A stretch of DNA of 55,337 bases from Planosporangium mesophilum (GCF_016863255.1 NZ_BOON01000012.1:1-55337); one strand, 5' to 3'. Numbered from the stretch's first letter, positions 41,730 to 51,201 are shown. The notes: generated from the letters alone by a model not told the origin. Made by a program: numbers and translations.

Positions 41730-44036
41730 TCAACGGCGCCGGTCCCACCACATCGGACGGGGGTCGGCCGACCAGAGCAGCCGCCGCCACCACGGCCGCC
41801 GCGCCCGCAGGTCCTCGACGTACGCGACGGCCTGCGCGGCGGCCCGGTCGGCCTGCGCCGCGTCTGCGGCCTGTGGTGCGAACGCGACCGCGTTGACCAG
41901 GACCGCCAGGTCGTCGAGGGGCGGCGCCGCCGGCCGGATCACGGGCGGGCCCTCGGCGTCCGGCGAGGATCCGGGCGGGCCCTCGGCGTCCGGCGAGGAT
42001 CCGGGCGGCCGGGGCCGGGACAAGCCCTCGGCCGTGCGGGCCGCGTGCTCGGCGACCTCGGTGGCGGCCAGGTGTCCCGGCGGCGGCCGGCCGGCCAGCC
42101 GCAGCGCGTCCAGTACCTCCAGCCACGCCCCGAGGATGCGGCCGGGCGGATCGCCCTCGTACAGGCGCCGCCGCCGCTGCGCCCGGCGCAGCAGCACGAT
42201 CCATGCGGCGCACACCGCCACGACGAGGAAGAGCCCGGTGGTCACCGCCGCGGCGACCACGCCGGCCGGCGTACCGGGGGGCGGTGCGGCCGTGGCGGAG
42301 TGGCTGGGCTGCGCCGACGTCGGCGCGGCGGACGGCGTCGGGCCGGTCGACGGCGGGGGAGTGGACGGCTCGGGCTTGGGTTTGAAGTCGTCCTCCACCG
42401 GTCGGGGCTGGGTGTTCGGCTGCGGCAGCGGGTTGAACGGCACCCAGCCGACGCCGGTGAACAGCACCTCCGGCCAGGCGATCGCGTCGGCGCCGCGCAC
42501 CGAGGTACGGCCCGGCTCCGGGCGGAAGCCGACGACGACCCTGGTCGGCAGCCCGACCAGCCGGCCCAGCACGGCGAAGGCGGCGGCGAACTGTTCGGAC
42601 GTACCCTTCTGGCCGCCGCCGCCCGGCGGGCCGAACAGGAAGAAGTTCAGGTTCGGGTACGCGTGGCCGCTGGGCGCGTCCGACACGAGCCGGTAGTGCT
42701 CGGCGAGGAACTGCTCGATGGCCTGGGCACGGGAGAACGCGGCCGCATTGCCCTCGGCCAGCTTCTCGCCGAGCTGCTGCATCTCCCGGGGCGCGGCGTT
42801 GCCCGTCTGCAGGAACCGGGCCACCGTCGGGCCGCTGGGCACGTCCGCCGACGGGACGAGGTTGACGTCGATCCTCGGCGCCCGGGACACCACGCTGTAC
42901 TCGAGCCCCGGCCGCAGCCCCTCGGGCATCGCGATCGTGCCGCTCGCCTGGTCGTACGCGACCCTGGCCCCCTCGATGCGCTCGGGCAGGGCAGCGGCGG
43001 GCACCAGGCGGCCGTCCAGCTCGCCGATGGTGATCCGCTGGCTGACCGGCGCCGCACGCTCCTCGTCCGCGGTCGGGCCGACGAGGACCCGCCCGGCGGT
43101 GCGGTACGTCGCACCGACCCGCCAGGTCACCCCGTCGTAGTCGGGCAGCACCGCCAGCCGGATGCGGGTGTCCTGTCGCGTGGCCCCGGACAGGTGTACG
43201 TCGAAGAGGTGCTGGTCGGGGTTGAGCGCCCAGCCGGACAGCCGGACCAGCGGGCTCTCGTCGAGGATGTCCAGCTGCGGCGGCTTCACGTACTTGCGTG
43301 GATCGGTGGGGCGCCGATCCACCCCGCTGGCGACGACCGGCCCGACCGCGGCGACGACCGCGAGGGTACCGACGAGGCCGACGGCGGTGCCGGCGACGAC
43401 CCGTACCCGCAGCGCCGCCCGCTGCGCGGCGGTCAGGTCGGGGAGCGCCGCACCACGGTCCCGGCCGCTCACGGCGAGGGCGGCCGCGGCGAAGGCAACG
43501 AAGCACAGCGGCTGCCACAGCGCCCGGTCGGCGTTGGGGCCGATCGCGTACAGCACCGTCGCGTACAGCAGCCCGGCCGGCAGGCACGCCAGCAGGATCC
43601 GCCGGCCGCGCAGCGCCAGCTCGGCTCCGGCGAGCCCGGCCAGCCAGATCGCGAGGACGGGCACGACGACGGTGTCCGGCTGCGGTTCGATCGGGATCAT
43701 GGCGGTGAGGACCCGCGGGACGCCGTTGAGCAGGGCATCGACGGTCAGCCGGGTCAGCGTGCCGTCGACCCGGCTGGCCGGGGCGGTGAGCCGTACCGCC
43801 ACCCACGTGTAGCCGGCGAGAGCGAGGACCGACAGTGGGCCGACCGACCACGAGGGCAGTCGCCGGGCGGCGACGCTGACGGCGACCGAGCCGGCGGCGG
43901 CACCGAAGAAGAGCTGGGCGGCGAGCGGCGCCGAGTAGATGCGGCCCAGGGCCAGGCCGGCGATGGCCAGCATCCCGACCAGGGCGACCGGGATGAGAGC
44001 CGGCGGTACGGCAAGCCGGCGCAGCCAGCGGGTCAC
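41730..44036 (-). CDS. TgpA/DUF3488 transglutaminase-like membrane protein, catalytically degenerate
   Basis: A 768-residue membrane protein. Six to seven N-terminal transmembrane helices (about residues 10-220) form the DUF3488 part. A large external region follows, with the transglutaminase-like core at about 440-545. Then come a Pro/Ser/Thr linker, a further transmembrane helix (about 605-630) and a cytosolic tail. The core has the fold pattern (SEQFAAAFAVLGRLVGLPTRVVVGF, then IAWPEVLFTGVGWVPFNPLP), but all three catalytic positions differ. Cys is Ser480, His is Ile519 and Asp is Asn535. It is thus probably a binding or structural pseudoenzyme. GTG overlaps the DUF58 stop (GTGA). The operon is MoxR-DUF58-TgpA, a common trio of unknown cell-envelope role. 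Confidence 0.82.
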   Translation of the reverse strand: MTRWLRRLAVPPALIPVALVGMLAIAGLALGRIYSAPLAAQLFFGAAAGSVAVSVAARRLPSWSVGPLSVLALAGYTWVAVRLTAPASRVDGTLTRLTVDALLNGVPRVLTAMIPIEPQPDTVVVPVLAIWLAGLAGAELALRGRRILLACLPAGLLYATVLYAIGPNADRALWQPLCFVAFAAAALAVSGRDRGAALPDLTAAQRAALRVRVVAGTAVGLVGTLAVVAAVGPVVASGVDRRPTDPRKYVKPPQLDILDESPLVRLSGWALNPDQHLFDVHLSGATRQDTRIRLAVLPDYDGVTWRVGATYRTAGRVLVGPTADEERAAPVSQRITIGELDGRLVPAAALPERIEGARVAYDQASGTIAMPEGLRPGLEYSVVSRAPRIDVNLVPSADVPSGPTVARFLQTGNAAPREMQQLGEKLAEGNAAAFSRAQAIEQFLAEHYRLVSDAPSGHAYPNLNFFLFGPPGGGGQKGTSEQFAAAFAVLGRLVGLPTRVVVGFRPEPGRTSVRGADAIAWPEVLFTGVGWVPFNPLPQPNTQPRPVEDDFKPKPEPSTPPPSTGPTPSAAPTSAQPSHSATAAPPPGTPAGVVAAAVTTGLFLVVAVCAAWIVLLRRAQRRRRLYEGDPPGRILGAWLEVLDALRLAGRPPPGHLAATEVAEHAARTAEGLSRPRPPGSSPDAEGPPGSSPDAEGPPVIRPAAPPLDDLAVLVNAVAFAPQAADAAQADRAAAQAVAYVEDLRARRPWWRRLLWSADPRPMWWDRRR
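41943..42002 (-). repeat. Two identical 30-bp tandem units in the TgpA-like gene
   Basis: GGGCGGGCCCTCGGCG and the following bases occur as two perfect 30-bp copies (41943-41972, 41973-42002). They encode a duplicated ten-residue GSSPDAEGPP segment in the cytosolic tail. Confidence 0.85.
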
Positions 44037-45220
44037 CACCCGCGTACCCCGTCCCACTCGGACGCGAACTCCGCGCCGTCCGCAGCGGACAGCACGACCA
44101 TGCCCTCCACGCCTGCCCTCATCGCCTGCGCGGCGCCGAGCGCGCCGACGACGATCGTCGGGTACGCACCGCGCAGCGAGCCCACCAGCCCGAGGTCGGC
44201 GTTGGTCCCCGGACCGGTGAGGTAGATGAGCGTGTCGCCGGCACGCCGGTGGCGCAGCCGGGCCACCGCCCCGTCCAGGTCGTCGCCGTCGCCCGCCGGG
44301 TGCAGCCGGGCCTCGGCCAGCAGGTCCAGGTACGACCGGGCGGTGGCCGGGCGCCGGCCGTCGCCGCCGACGACCTCGCCGCTGACCGTCTGCAACGCCA
44401 GCGGCAGCTCCTCGCGCTGCGTGGCCATCACGATCGAGGCGGCCGCCTCGCACGCCGCCTCGAAGCTGTCGGCGGTCAGGTCGTTGCCGGTGCCGGTCGT
44501 ACCGTCCGGATGGGCGGCGAGGCGGTCGTCGAGCAGCAACACCAGCCGGGGCAGGCTGGTGTCGAGGTGCTCGCGGACCATCAGCTCGCCGATGCGGGCG
44601 GTGGTCCGCCAGTGCACGTGCCGCAGTTCGTCGCCGACCACGTACTCCCGGAGGGCGTCGAAGGTGATGGTGCCGTGCGGCACCCGGTCGACGCGGCCGT
44701 CCAGGCTGCGGACCACGCCGACCGGTACGGCCGACAGCAGGTGCACCCTCGGGTAGACCCAGACCCGCGCCACCTCGCCGTGCGCGCGGCCGACGGTGGC
44801 CAGGCCCAGCGGGTCGCGGCGGACGACCCGCAGCGGGCCGATCGTGACGATGCCGCGCCGGCTGGTCGGCACCGGGTACTCGGTGACCGTGTCGTTGCCG
44901 GGGCGCAGGCGCAGCACGGGTACGGGTACCACGGTCGGGCCGCAGCGGTCGTCCGCGACGAGGGTGGCGGCCAGCAGCCGGCTGCCGTTGCGGACGGTGA
45001 GCGTCATGCCGCAGTCCTCGCCGCGCATCACCCGGTCCGGCTCGGCCCGCCGGGTCACGCCCAGCACCGGACGCCACAGGGCGTACCCGACGGCGAGCAG
45101 CACGGCGACGAGCGCGCCGCAGCCGAGCACGGCCAGCTCCGGGTACCCGAACCCGAAGCCGATGGCGAGCAGGACCGGGCCGGTGATGAGCAGGGCCGCG
45201 CCGCGCGCGGTGATCCTCAC
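44033..45220 (-). CDS. DUF58 domain protein
   Basis: A 395-residue protein. Two transmembrane helices (about residues 8-50) are followed by a beta-sandwich domain with SRRGIVTIGPLRVVRRDPLGLATVGR. The DUF58 block proper is FDALREYVVGDELRHVHWRTTARIGELMVREH (about 190-225). A C-terminal vWA-like region follows (LPRLVLLLDDR...DSFEAACEAAASIV). DUF58 proteins pair with MoxR ATPases and may act as chaperone partners. The upstream MoxR gene ends 13 bases away, and the downstream TgpA gene overlaps the stop by four bases. The GTG at 45220 is the first start that includes the membrane helices. Confidence 0.9.
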   Translation of the reverse strand: MRITARGAALLITGPVLLAIGFGFGYPELAVLGCGALVAVLLAVGYALWRPVLGVTRRAEPDRVMRGEDCGMTLTVRNGSRLLAATLVADDRCGPTVVPVPVLRLRPGNDTVTEYPVPTSRRGIVTIGPLRVVRRDPLGLATVGRAHGEVARVWVYPRVHLLSAVPVGVVRSLDGRVDRVPHGTITFDALREYVVGDELRHVHWRTTARIGELMVREHLDTSLPRLVLLLDDRLAAHPDGTTGTGNDLTADSFEAACEAAASIVMATQREELPLALQTVSGEVVGGDGRRPATARSYLDLLAEARLHPAGDGDDLDGAVARLRHRRAGDTLIYLTGPGTNADLGLVGSLRGAYPTIVVGALGAAQAMRAGVEGMVVLSAADGAEFASEWDGVRGW

Positions 45221-45233
45221 GTGAGCCTGCCGG

Positions 45234-46229
45234 TCAGACCGTGGTGGGCATCGGGACGGCGACCGCCTCGACCGCCTCCCGCAGGACGTCGAGAGCGGTG
45301 ACGCCGCGTACCTGCGCGTCGGGGGAGAGTAGTAGCCGGTGCGCGAAGACCGCCTCGACCAGCTCCTTCAGGTCCTCCGGGATGACGTAGGCCCGGCCGG
45401 CCGTGAGCGCGTACGCGCGGGCGGCCCGGGTGATGGCGATGGCACCGCGCGGGCTCACCCCGACCCGTACCTGGGGGTGCTCGCGGGTCGCCGCGGCCAG
45501 CCGCACCGTGTACGCCAGCAGCGGCTCCGCGACGTGTACGCGCTGGGCCAGCGTGACGAGTTGGCTGACCACGCTGGTGTCGGTGACCGGCTGCAGACTG
45601 TCCGGGCTGTGCCCGATGGCGGCGCCCTTGAGCACGTCGATCTCGGCGTCCTCGGTGGGGTAGCCCACCGACAGTCGCATCAGGAACCGGTCGAGCTGGG
45701 CCTCCGGCAGCCGGTAGGTGCCGTCCATCTCCACCGGGTTCTGGGTGGCGACGACGAGGAACGGGCGCGGTACGGCGTGCGGCACGCCGTCGACCGTGAC
45801 CTTGCGCTCCTCCATCACCTCGAGTAGCGACGACTGGGTCTTCGGGGACGCCCGGTTGATCTCGTCGGCGATGACGATGTTGGCGAAGACCGGCCCCGGG
45901 TGGAACTCGAAGCCGCGGCTGGCCTGGTTGAAGATGGTCACGCCGGTGACGTCGGACGGCAGCAGGTCCGGTGTGAACTGGATGCGCCGCCACTGGCCCT
46001 GCACCGAGGCGGCGATGGCCCGGGCGAGGGTCGTCTTGCCCACGCCCGGGACGTCCTCGAGCAGGACGTGCCCCTCGGCCAGCAGCGCCGTCAGCGCCAG
46101 CCGCACCACCTGTGGCTTGCCGAGCACGACCGACTCGATGTTGGCGGCGAGGCTCGCCACCAGGGTGGCGAAACCGTGCACCTCCTCGGGCGTGAGCGAG
46201 GCCGTGGTGCGGGGCGGTGCTTGGGTCAC
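45234..46229 (-). CDS. MoxR family AAA+ ATPase
   Basis: A 331-residue MoxR ATPase. Walker A is EDVPGVGKTTLARAIA near residue 57, Walker B is NIVIADEINRASPKTQSSLLEVMEE near 115, and sensor 1 is FLVVATQNPVE near 148. VRVGVSPRGAIAITRAARAYAL near 260 is the sensor-2/lid region. MoxR proteins work as chaperones that mature or activate protein complexes, usually with DUF58/vWA partners, as in this operon. GTG at 46229 follows AGAAGG with seven-base spacing. It is preceded 31 bases upstream by the fibronectin-repeat gene on the same strand, so one long transcript may run from 50260 to 41730. Confidence 0.93.
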   Translation of the reverse strand: MTQAPPRTTASLTPEEVHGFATLVASLAANIESVVLGKPQVVRLALTALLAEGHVLLEDVPGVGKTTLARAIAASVQGQWRRIQFTPDLLPSDVTGVTIFNQASRGFEFHPGPVFANIVIADEINRASPKTQSSLLEVMEERKVTVDGVPHAVPRPFLVVATQNPVEMDGTYRLPEAQLDRFLMRLSVGYPTEDAEIDVLKGAAIGHSPDSLQPVTDTSVVSQLVTLAQRVHVAEPLLAYTVRLAAATREHPQVRVGVSPRGAIAITRAARAYALTAGRAYVIPEDLKELVEAVFAHRLLLSPDAQVRGVTALDVLREAVEAVAVPMPTTV

Positions 46230-46260
46230 GGATGTGCCTTCTGTTCGGGGAGCGTACGGG

Positions 46261-48903
46261 CTAGCACTGCGGCAGTGCGCCCACGTAGTTGTTGCTGTTG
46301 TTACCGTCGACGTTGAACCAGGCCAGTGGCGTGTAGTACTGGCCGCCGTTGGCCTCGATCCGGACCCAGCGGGTGCTGTCCTTGTTGTTGTTGTAGTTGT
46401 AGGCGTACACGCGGTCACCCGTGGTCCAGCAGAACGCCTTGTAGTTCTGTTTGTGAGTGGTCTTGCCCACGACCGTCTTGTGGAGGACCGCCGGGCTGGT
46501 CTGAAGCTCGAGCGCGTTGTCAGGGCTGTTGCACCAGGTACGGGTCGCGGGGTCGCTGCCGTTGTAGTTCTGGCAGTAGGCCTGGCCCCAGACGTCGGCG
46601 GTGGCCTGCCGACCGGTGCCGCTCGCCGACCCGGCCGGCGTGGTGATGGTGACCGTGAAGTCGTACGCCGTGCTGGGGCGCAGGCCGCCCACGGTCAGGG
46701 TGTTCGAGCCGCAGTTGTTGCTCGCCTGCTGCCCGCCCGCCGACACCGTGCAGGTCGCCGTCGTCGCGCCGCCCTTGTCGGCGGAGAAGGTGACCGAGAT
46801 GGACGTGGCGCTCGCCGCCGACGAGCCGGTGACGGTGACGCCCGGCGCCTTGATGGTGGTGGCGGTCGTCGTCGCGTCCGCACCGTTGCCGGCGGCGTTG
46901 ACGGCGTGCACCGCGACGTTCACCTTCTCGCCGTTGCCGAACCCGTTCATCGTGGTCGACGTGGTGCCGCTGCCGACCTGTTGGGTCTTTCCGTTGGCGG
47001 TCACCACGTAGCCGGTGACGGGTCGGCCGTTCGACGCGGCGGGGTTCCAGCTCACCGTGACCGTGCCGGCCTTGTCGGTCGCCGTTCGCGCGACGAGGTT
47101 CGCCGGCTTGCCCGGTACCGCGTACGGCACGACGGTGTTGCTCAGCGGCGACGGCTTGGAGTTGGCGCCCCGGTCGTTGACCGCGGTCACGGTGAACGCG
47201 TACTGGGTGCCGTAGGCCAGTTGCTGGCCTGCCGGGATGCTCACCGTCGTCTTGTCGGTCTCGGCGACCTGGACGGGCGGCCCGCCGGCCGAGATGGCGG
47301 AGACGAGGTAACGCACCACCTTGCGGCCCTGCCCGTTGGCCGCCGGCCACGTGACCGTCACCGTGCCGTCCTTGTTGTCGGCGGCGGTGGCGCTCGTCGG
47401 CGCGTCCGGCACCTCGGCGGTGGGTACGACCGGGTTGGCCGCGCGCTTCGGGCCGCTGCCCTTGGCGTTCACCGCGTACACCGTGAAGGTGTACGTCTGG
47501 CCGTTGGTCAGGCCGGTCACGTCCAGTGACCGTTGGTTGGCGCCCACCTCGTGCGGCTTGCCGTCGCCTTCGACGACGTACTTCATGACGGGCGCGCCGT
47601 TGGGCGGCGCCGGGTTCCAGGTCACCCGCGCTTGTGCGTTGCCGGCGGCGGCGCGCACGTTGACCGGCGCGCTGGGCGGGCCAACCGGCGGCCGCTGCGG
47701 CGGTGGTGGCGGAACCGGCGGCGGTGGGTCGCCGCCGAGGACGTTGTTGGCGTACTTGTCGACCAGCTTGGCGCGGCCCTGGAGGTCGACGACCTGGGCG
47801 TTCGACCCGCTCGGGGCGTTGATGAAGAGGTGGTCCTCGCGCACCTCGAGGTCGAGGAGGCCGCCGGCGGAGTTGGGCAGCGTGAGGGTGGTGGTGAGGT
47901 GTCCCGCCACGTCCAGGACGTACACGTTGCCCGTGGCCTCGTCGCCGCAGTAGAGCCGCTTGGCCCACGCCACGCACGGCTTCAGCTTCGCGCCCTCGCC
48001 GGGAACCGTGAACGTGCCGGTGACCCGGTCGCCGCTCACCACGTACACGTTGCGACCGTCCACGACGGTGACCGGCACATCCGCGCCGTTGGTGCGCAGC
48101 GGCATCGCACCCGGGCCGGACAGCGACAGCGAGATCGTCCTGGTGACGTCGCCGCGGAAGGTGGTGAGCACGGCGGCGGTCTTGTCGAGCACGGCCACGC
48201 CGCTGTCGAGCACCGACAGGGTGAGGTCGTGGCTGGGGTCGGCAACCTGGGACGTCTTGACCTTCGGTTCCCCGGCGGCCGATCCGCCGGCGCCGCCGTT
48301 GGCCGACGGCTTGCCGGCCGGCACCTCGGCCGGCTCGATGGCGGCCACGGTGCCTTCACCCGGTACGAGCAGCCACAGCCGGCCGTCGGAGTCGAACTCC
48401 CCGCCGGACAGGCCGGGCATGAACCGCAGCGGCGCGCCGATCGGGGTGAGGGTGGCCGGGTTGAGCTGGCTGACCACACCCTGCACCGCGTCGATGACGA
48501 AGGCTGCGTCCCCGTGCAGAGCGACCGTGACGCCGAGGCCGGCGGTGGTCTGGGTGCTGGCGGCCAACTGCAGGCTGGCCAGGTCGAGCACGCTCACCTT
48601 GCCGGTGGTCAGGTCGCGGAGGATGACGTACCGGTCGGTCTGGCTGACCTGCACGGTGTGGCCGAGGGAGTCGGAGACCTTGTACCGGGTGTCGACCCGG
48701 CCGGTGACCCCGTTGACCCGGGCCACCTCGCCCTTGTTGGTGCTCCACAGCCACGACGCCGCGTCGAAGTTGGCGATGGCGTTGTTTGCCGCGCCGAGAC
48801 CGAAGAGGGTGGCGCCGATTCCGAGCAGCAGCGCGGTCACGGTGCCGACCGTCACCAGACCGCCGCGTCCACGCGCCAGCCTGCGCATTCGTGTGCTGAC
48901 CAT
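46261..48903 (-). CDS. Surface protein with beta-propeller-like region and FN3 repeats
   Basis: An 880-residue membrane-anchored protein. After a basic N-terminus a transmembrane helix spans about residues 18-40. Residues about 50-390 consist of repeated beta-blade-like segments (GEVARVNGVTGRVDTRYKV, TGNVYVLDVAGHLTTTLTLPNSAGG), probably a beta-propeller. A proline-rich hinge (PPPPVPPPPPQRPP) follows. Four fibronectin type III-like domains follow to about 800 (NGQTYTFTVYAVNAKG, YAFTVTAVNDRG, VNVAVHAVNAAG, YDFTVTITTPAG). The last 80 residues form a Cys/Trp-rich SH3-like or lectin-like cap. It is first in line before moxR. ATG at 48903 has GGAGGAG upstream. An envelope scaffold role is inference. 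Confidence 0.8.
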   Translation of the reverse strand: MVSTRMRRLARGRGGLVTVGTVTALLLGIGATLFGLGAANNAIANFDAASWLWSTNKGEVARVNGVTGRVDTRYKVSDSLGHTVQVSQTDRYVILRDLTTGKVSVLDLASLQLAASTQTTAGLGVTVALHGDAAFVIDAVQGVVSQLNPATLTPIGAPLRFMPGLSGGEFDSDGRLWLLVPGEGTVAAIEPAEVPAGKPSANGGAGGSAAGEPKVKTSQVADPSHDLTLSVLDSGVAVLDKTAAVLTTFRGDVTRTISLSLSGPGAMPLRTNGADVPVTVVDGRNVYVVSGDRVTGTFTVPGEGAKLKPCVAWAKRLYCGDEATGNVYVLDVAGHLTTTLTLPNSAGGLLDLEVREDHLFINAPSGSNAQVVDLQGRAKLVDKYANNVLGGDPPPPVPPPPPQRPPVGPPSAPVNVRAAAGNAQARVTWNPAPPNGAPVMKYVVEGDGKPHEVGANQRSLDVTGLTNGQTYTFTVYAVNAKGSGPKRAANPVVPTAEVPDAPTSATAADNKDGTVTVTWPAANGQGRKVVRYLVSAISAGGPPVQVAETDKTTVSIPAGQQLAYGTQYAFTVTAVNDRGANSKPSPLSNTVVPYAVPGKPANLVARTATDKAGTVTVSWNPAASNGRPVTGYVVTANGKTQQVGSGTTSTTMNGFGNGEKVNVAVHAVNAAGNGADATTTATTIKAPGVTVTGSSAASATSISVTFSADKGGATTATCTVSAGGQQASNNCGSNTLTVGGLRPSTAYDFTVTITTPAGSASGTGRQATADVWGQAYCQNYNGSDPATRTWCNSPDNALELQTSPAVLHKTVVGKTTHKQNYKAFCWTTGDRVYAYNYNNNKDSTRWVRIEANGGQYYTPLAWFNVDGNNSNNYVGALPQC

Positions 48904-49000
48904 CAGCACTCCTCCCCGTAACCGGCGCCCATCTTATTCGCTGCTCGAGCGGCGTCGATACCCGTGTGGTATTGCTGTGGAAAACTCTGGTAACCGCAGT

Positions 49001-50260
49001 TCAGCCCCGTGGGGTGGGGGACGCGCCGCGCCTGGTGCAGGCGAGTTGCGACGGGACGGTGCGCTGGGACGAATACACCGCCGCGACCATGAAACAATAG
49101 TCGGCCGTCGAGCTGATGCCGTGGAGAGTGTAGGTCGTCTTTCCGGACTCGACGGACTGAAGAGGACTGAACCCGCTGCCCTCCCGGCCGCCGGCCACAA
49201 TGAACGGTACGGTGCCGTTTGACGGATCTGTCCAGGTCAACGTGACGGAAGAGCCGTCGTCGCGCACCTTGAGGTCGCCGGGCGGCTTGAGCGCGTCGGC
49301 GCCGGCCGTCGCGCTGGCCGCCGGGCCCGGGTCGCGGGGCGGCGTGCGGAGCACCAGGAAGCCGGCGATACCGCCACCGACCAGCGCCATCGCCGCGACG
49401 ACGACCAGTACCAGCAACGGCGCGCGGGAGTGGCGGCGCTCGTCCCGGTCGTCGGGGGACCAGGTCGGCGTCGGCCGGAACGCGGGGGGTGCCGAGGGCG
49501 GGATGGGCGGCGCGGAGCGGGGAGCGGCCGGCGGGATCCGGTCGCTCGGGTGCCACACCGGCGGCACCGGGTCGGACGGGTGCGCGACCGGCGACACCGG
49601 GTCGGCGGGGTGTGCAACCACCGGCGGGGGTGCTGCCGGTGACGGTGTCGCACGGTGCGTCGACTGTGGTGGGTTCGGTGTCGGGTGTGGCGGATGCGGC
49701 GCCTGCCGGGTCGGCCGCGCGGGCGTGACCGGCGGGGCAGCGGGCGTGGCCGGCGGGACCGGGGGTGTCACCGACGTGGCCGGTGGGGCCGGCGTCACCG
49801 GCGCGACCGGCGGCGCGGACGCGGGCGTCGACGCGCCGGCATCGAGGTAGCGCCGTGCCGCCCGGACGTACTCGTGGTCGGGGCCCAGCACCGCCGGGCC
49901 CTGCCGCAGCAGCCGGGTGAAGTTGCGCCGCGCCTCGTGCCGGTTTCCCAGCTCGTCCGCGAGCATCGCCAGGTCGTACGAGAGCGATAGCAGCGTCGGG
50001 CTGTCCCCACCCGGCGTGAACTCGCCGGCGGCGATCGCCTCCTCCAGTAGCCGGCGCGCGCCCGACAGGTCGCCCGAGTCCCGGTGCAGCGAGGCGAGCA
50101 GTCGGGTGGCGGCGAGGACCTCGGGGTGGTCGGGGCCGAGCATCGCGGCCGCCGGTTCGAGTGCCTGGTCCAGCATCGCCTGCGCGCCCCGCAGGTCGCC
50201 CCGGGTGGCGAGGGCGCGCGCGTGGTGCGAGACGGTGGTGAGGTGATCGGGCACGGACAC
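49001..50260 (-). CDS. TPR-containing membrane protein with external FN3 domain
   Basis: A 419-residue protein. Residues 1-140 form TPR-like helices (ARALATRGDLRGAQAMLDQALEPAAAMLGPDHPEVLAATRLLASLHRDSG, the pattern of Tpr_10/NB-ARC-TPR repeats) and would be cytosolic. A long Pro/Ala/Thr-rich stretch (about 145-270) leads to a single transmembrane helix (about 283-306). An external fibronectin type III domain follows, with DLKVRDDGSSVTLTWTDPSNGTVPFIV and YCFMVAAVYSSQ. Together with the next gene it suggests a surface complex with paired FN3 proteins. The GTG start has GGGAGGG upstream at 12 bases. Confidence 0.7.
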   Translation of the reverse strand: MSVPDHLTTVSHHARALATRGDLRGAQAMLDQALEPAAAMLGPDHPEVLAATRLLASLHRDSGDLSGARRLLEEAIAAGEFTPGGDSPTLLSLSYDLAMLADELGNRHEARRNFTRLLRQGPAVLGPDHEYVRAARRYLDAGASTPASAPPVAPVTPAPPATSVTPPVPPATPAAPPVTPARPTRQAPHPPHPTPNPPQSTHRATPSPAAPPPVVAHPADPVSPVAHPSDPVPPVWHPSDRIPPAAPRSAPPIPPSAPPAFRPTPTWSPDDRDERRHSRAPLLVLVVVAAMALVGGGIAGFLVLRTPPRDPGPAASATAGADALKPPGDLKVRDDGSSVTLTWTDPSNGTVPFIVAGGREGSGFSPLQSVESGKTTYTLHGISSTADYCFMVAAVYSSQRTVPSQLACTRRGASPTPRG

Positions 50261-50304
50261 GCCGCTATGCTGCCCTCCCGACCCGGCGGTCCGCTACCCG
50301 CCCC

Positions 50305-51195
50305 TCACCCCGACGTGGGGCGCGCGGTGATTTCGGTGACCAGAGCCGACCGGAACTCGCCGGGGGTCAGCCCGGTCTCGCGGACGAAGAAGCGGCCGAA
50401 GTTGGTGGGTTCGCCGAACCCGAGCCGCCGGCCGATTGCGGCTACCGGGTCGTCGCCGCACGCCAGCAGGCGCTTGGCCTCCAGCGCCACCCGCGCGTCG
50501 ATGACCTGCTTGGCGCTGCGGCCGGTGGCGGCCAGGCAGGCGCGGGTGAGGGTACGCACGGAGACGCCGAGCCGCTCGGCGTAGTCCTCGACCCGCCGGG
50601 TCACCGCGAACGAGGCGGCCAGCTCCCGGTGGAAGCGGGTCAGGACCGCGTCGCCGGCCCACCGGGTGGCCGACGCGCCGGCGAGGGCGGCGACCCGTAC
50701 GACCAGGACGGCCAGCTGATGCCGCAGCAGTTCGACCGGTACGCCCTCGCCGGCGGCGTATCGCTCCCGATCGGTCGCGAGCTGGGTGAACTCGCTGATT
50801 ATCGCCTCCTCGTCCTCGCCGGTCGGCAGCCAGCTGACCGGTGCGAACGGGTCGCGCAGCAGGCCGCGCAGCGGGTCGCCGGGCCCGTCCGGGGCGGGCA
50901 GCAGCTCCGGGGTGAACAGCAGCACGTTGGCGTCCAGCCCCGGCTCGGTACCGAACTGGTGGACCTGGCCCGGGCGGCCCCACAGCAGCGTGCTGGGGCG
51001 GCAACCGTAGTCGACGAAGTCGATGGCGTGCCGGCCCCGGCCGGCGGTGAAGAGCATGAGCACGTGGCACGGGGCGAGCAGTGGCCGGGTCAGCAGCGCC
51101 GGCGGAAGGCGTCGCCGCAGGTCGCTCAGGCGCAACACGTCGAGGCCGGTGGCGGGGCTGCCGGCCGCGACGAGGAGCTGCCCGACTTCGACCAT
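50305..51195 (-). CDS. AraC family transcriptional regulator
   Basis: A 296-residue regulator. The N-terminal cupin-like sensor domain (about residues 10-150) includes HVLMLFTAGRGRHAIDFVDYGCRPSTLLWGRPGQVHQF. The C-terminal AraC double HTH (about 190-290) has VEDYAERLGVSVRTLTRACLAATGRSAKQVIDARVALEAKRLLA and FGEPTNFGRFFVRETGLTPGEFR. The ATG at 51195 lies six bases after TAGCGT, with no ribosome-binding site, so a leaderless start is likely. A TTG at 51201 is the alternative. No adjacent target is obvious. Confidence 0.92.
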   Translation of the reverse strand: MVEVGQLLVAAGSPATGLDVLRLSDLRRRLPPALLTRPLLAPCHVLMLFTAGRGRHAIDFVDYGCRPSTLLWGRPGQVHQFGTEPGLDANVLLFTPELLPAPDGPGDPLRGLLRDPFAPVSWLPTGEDEEAIISEFTQLATDRERYAAGEGVPVELLRHQLAVLVVRVAALAGASATRWAGDAVLTRFHRELAASFAVTRRVEDYAERLGVSVRTLTRACLAATGRSAKQVIDARVALEAKRLLACGDDPVAAIGRRLGFGEPTNFGRFFVRETGLTPGEFRSALVTEITARPTSG

Positions 51196-51201
51196 GATCA
51201 A

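Noticed and set aside
41730-45077. A single very long minus-strand open frame of about 1115 codons
   Set aside because: Only the 3' part (from 44036) has protein-family content. The 5' part runs through the DUF58 gene in another frame and is Arg/Ala/Gly-rich shadow sequence.
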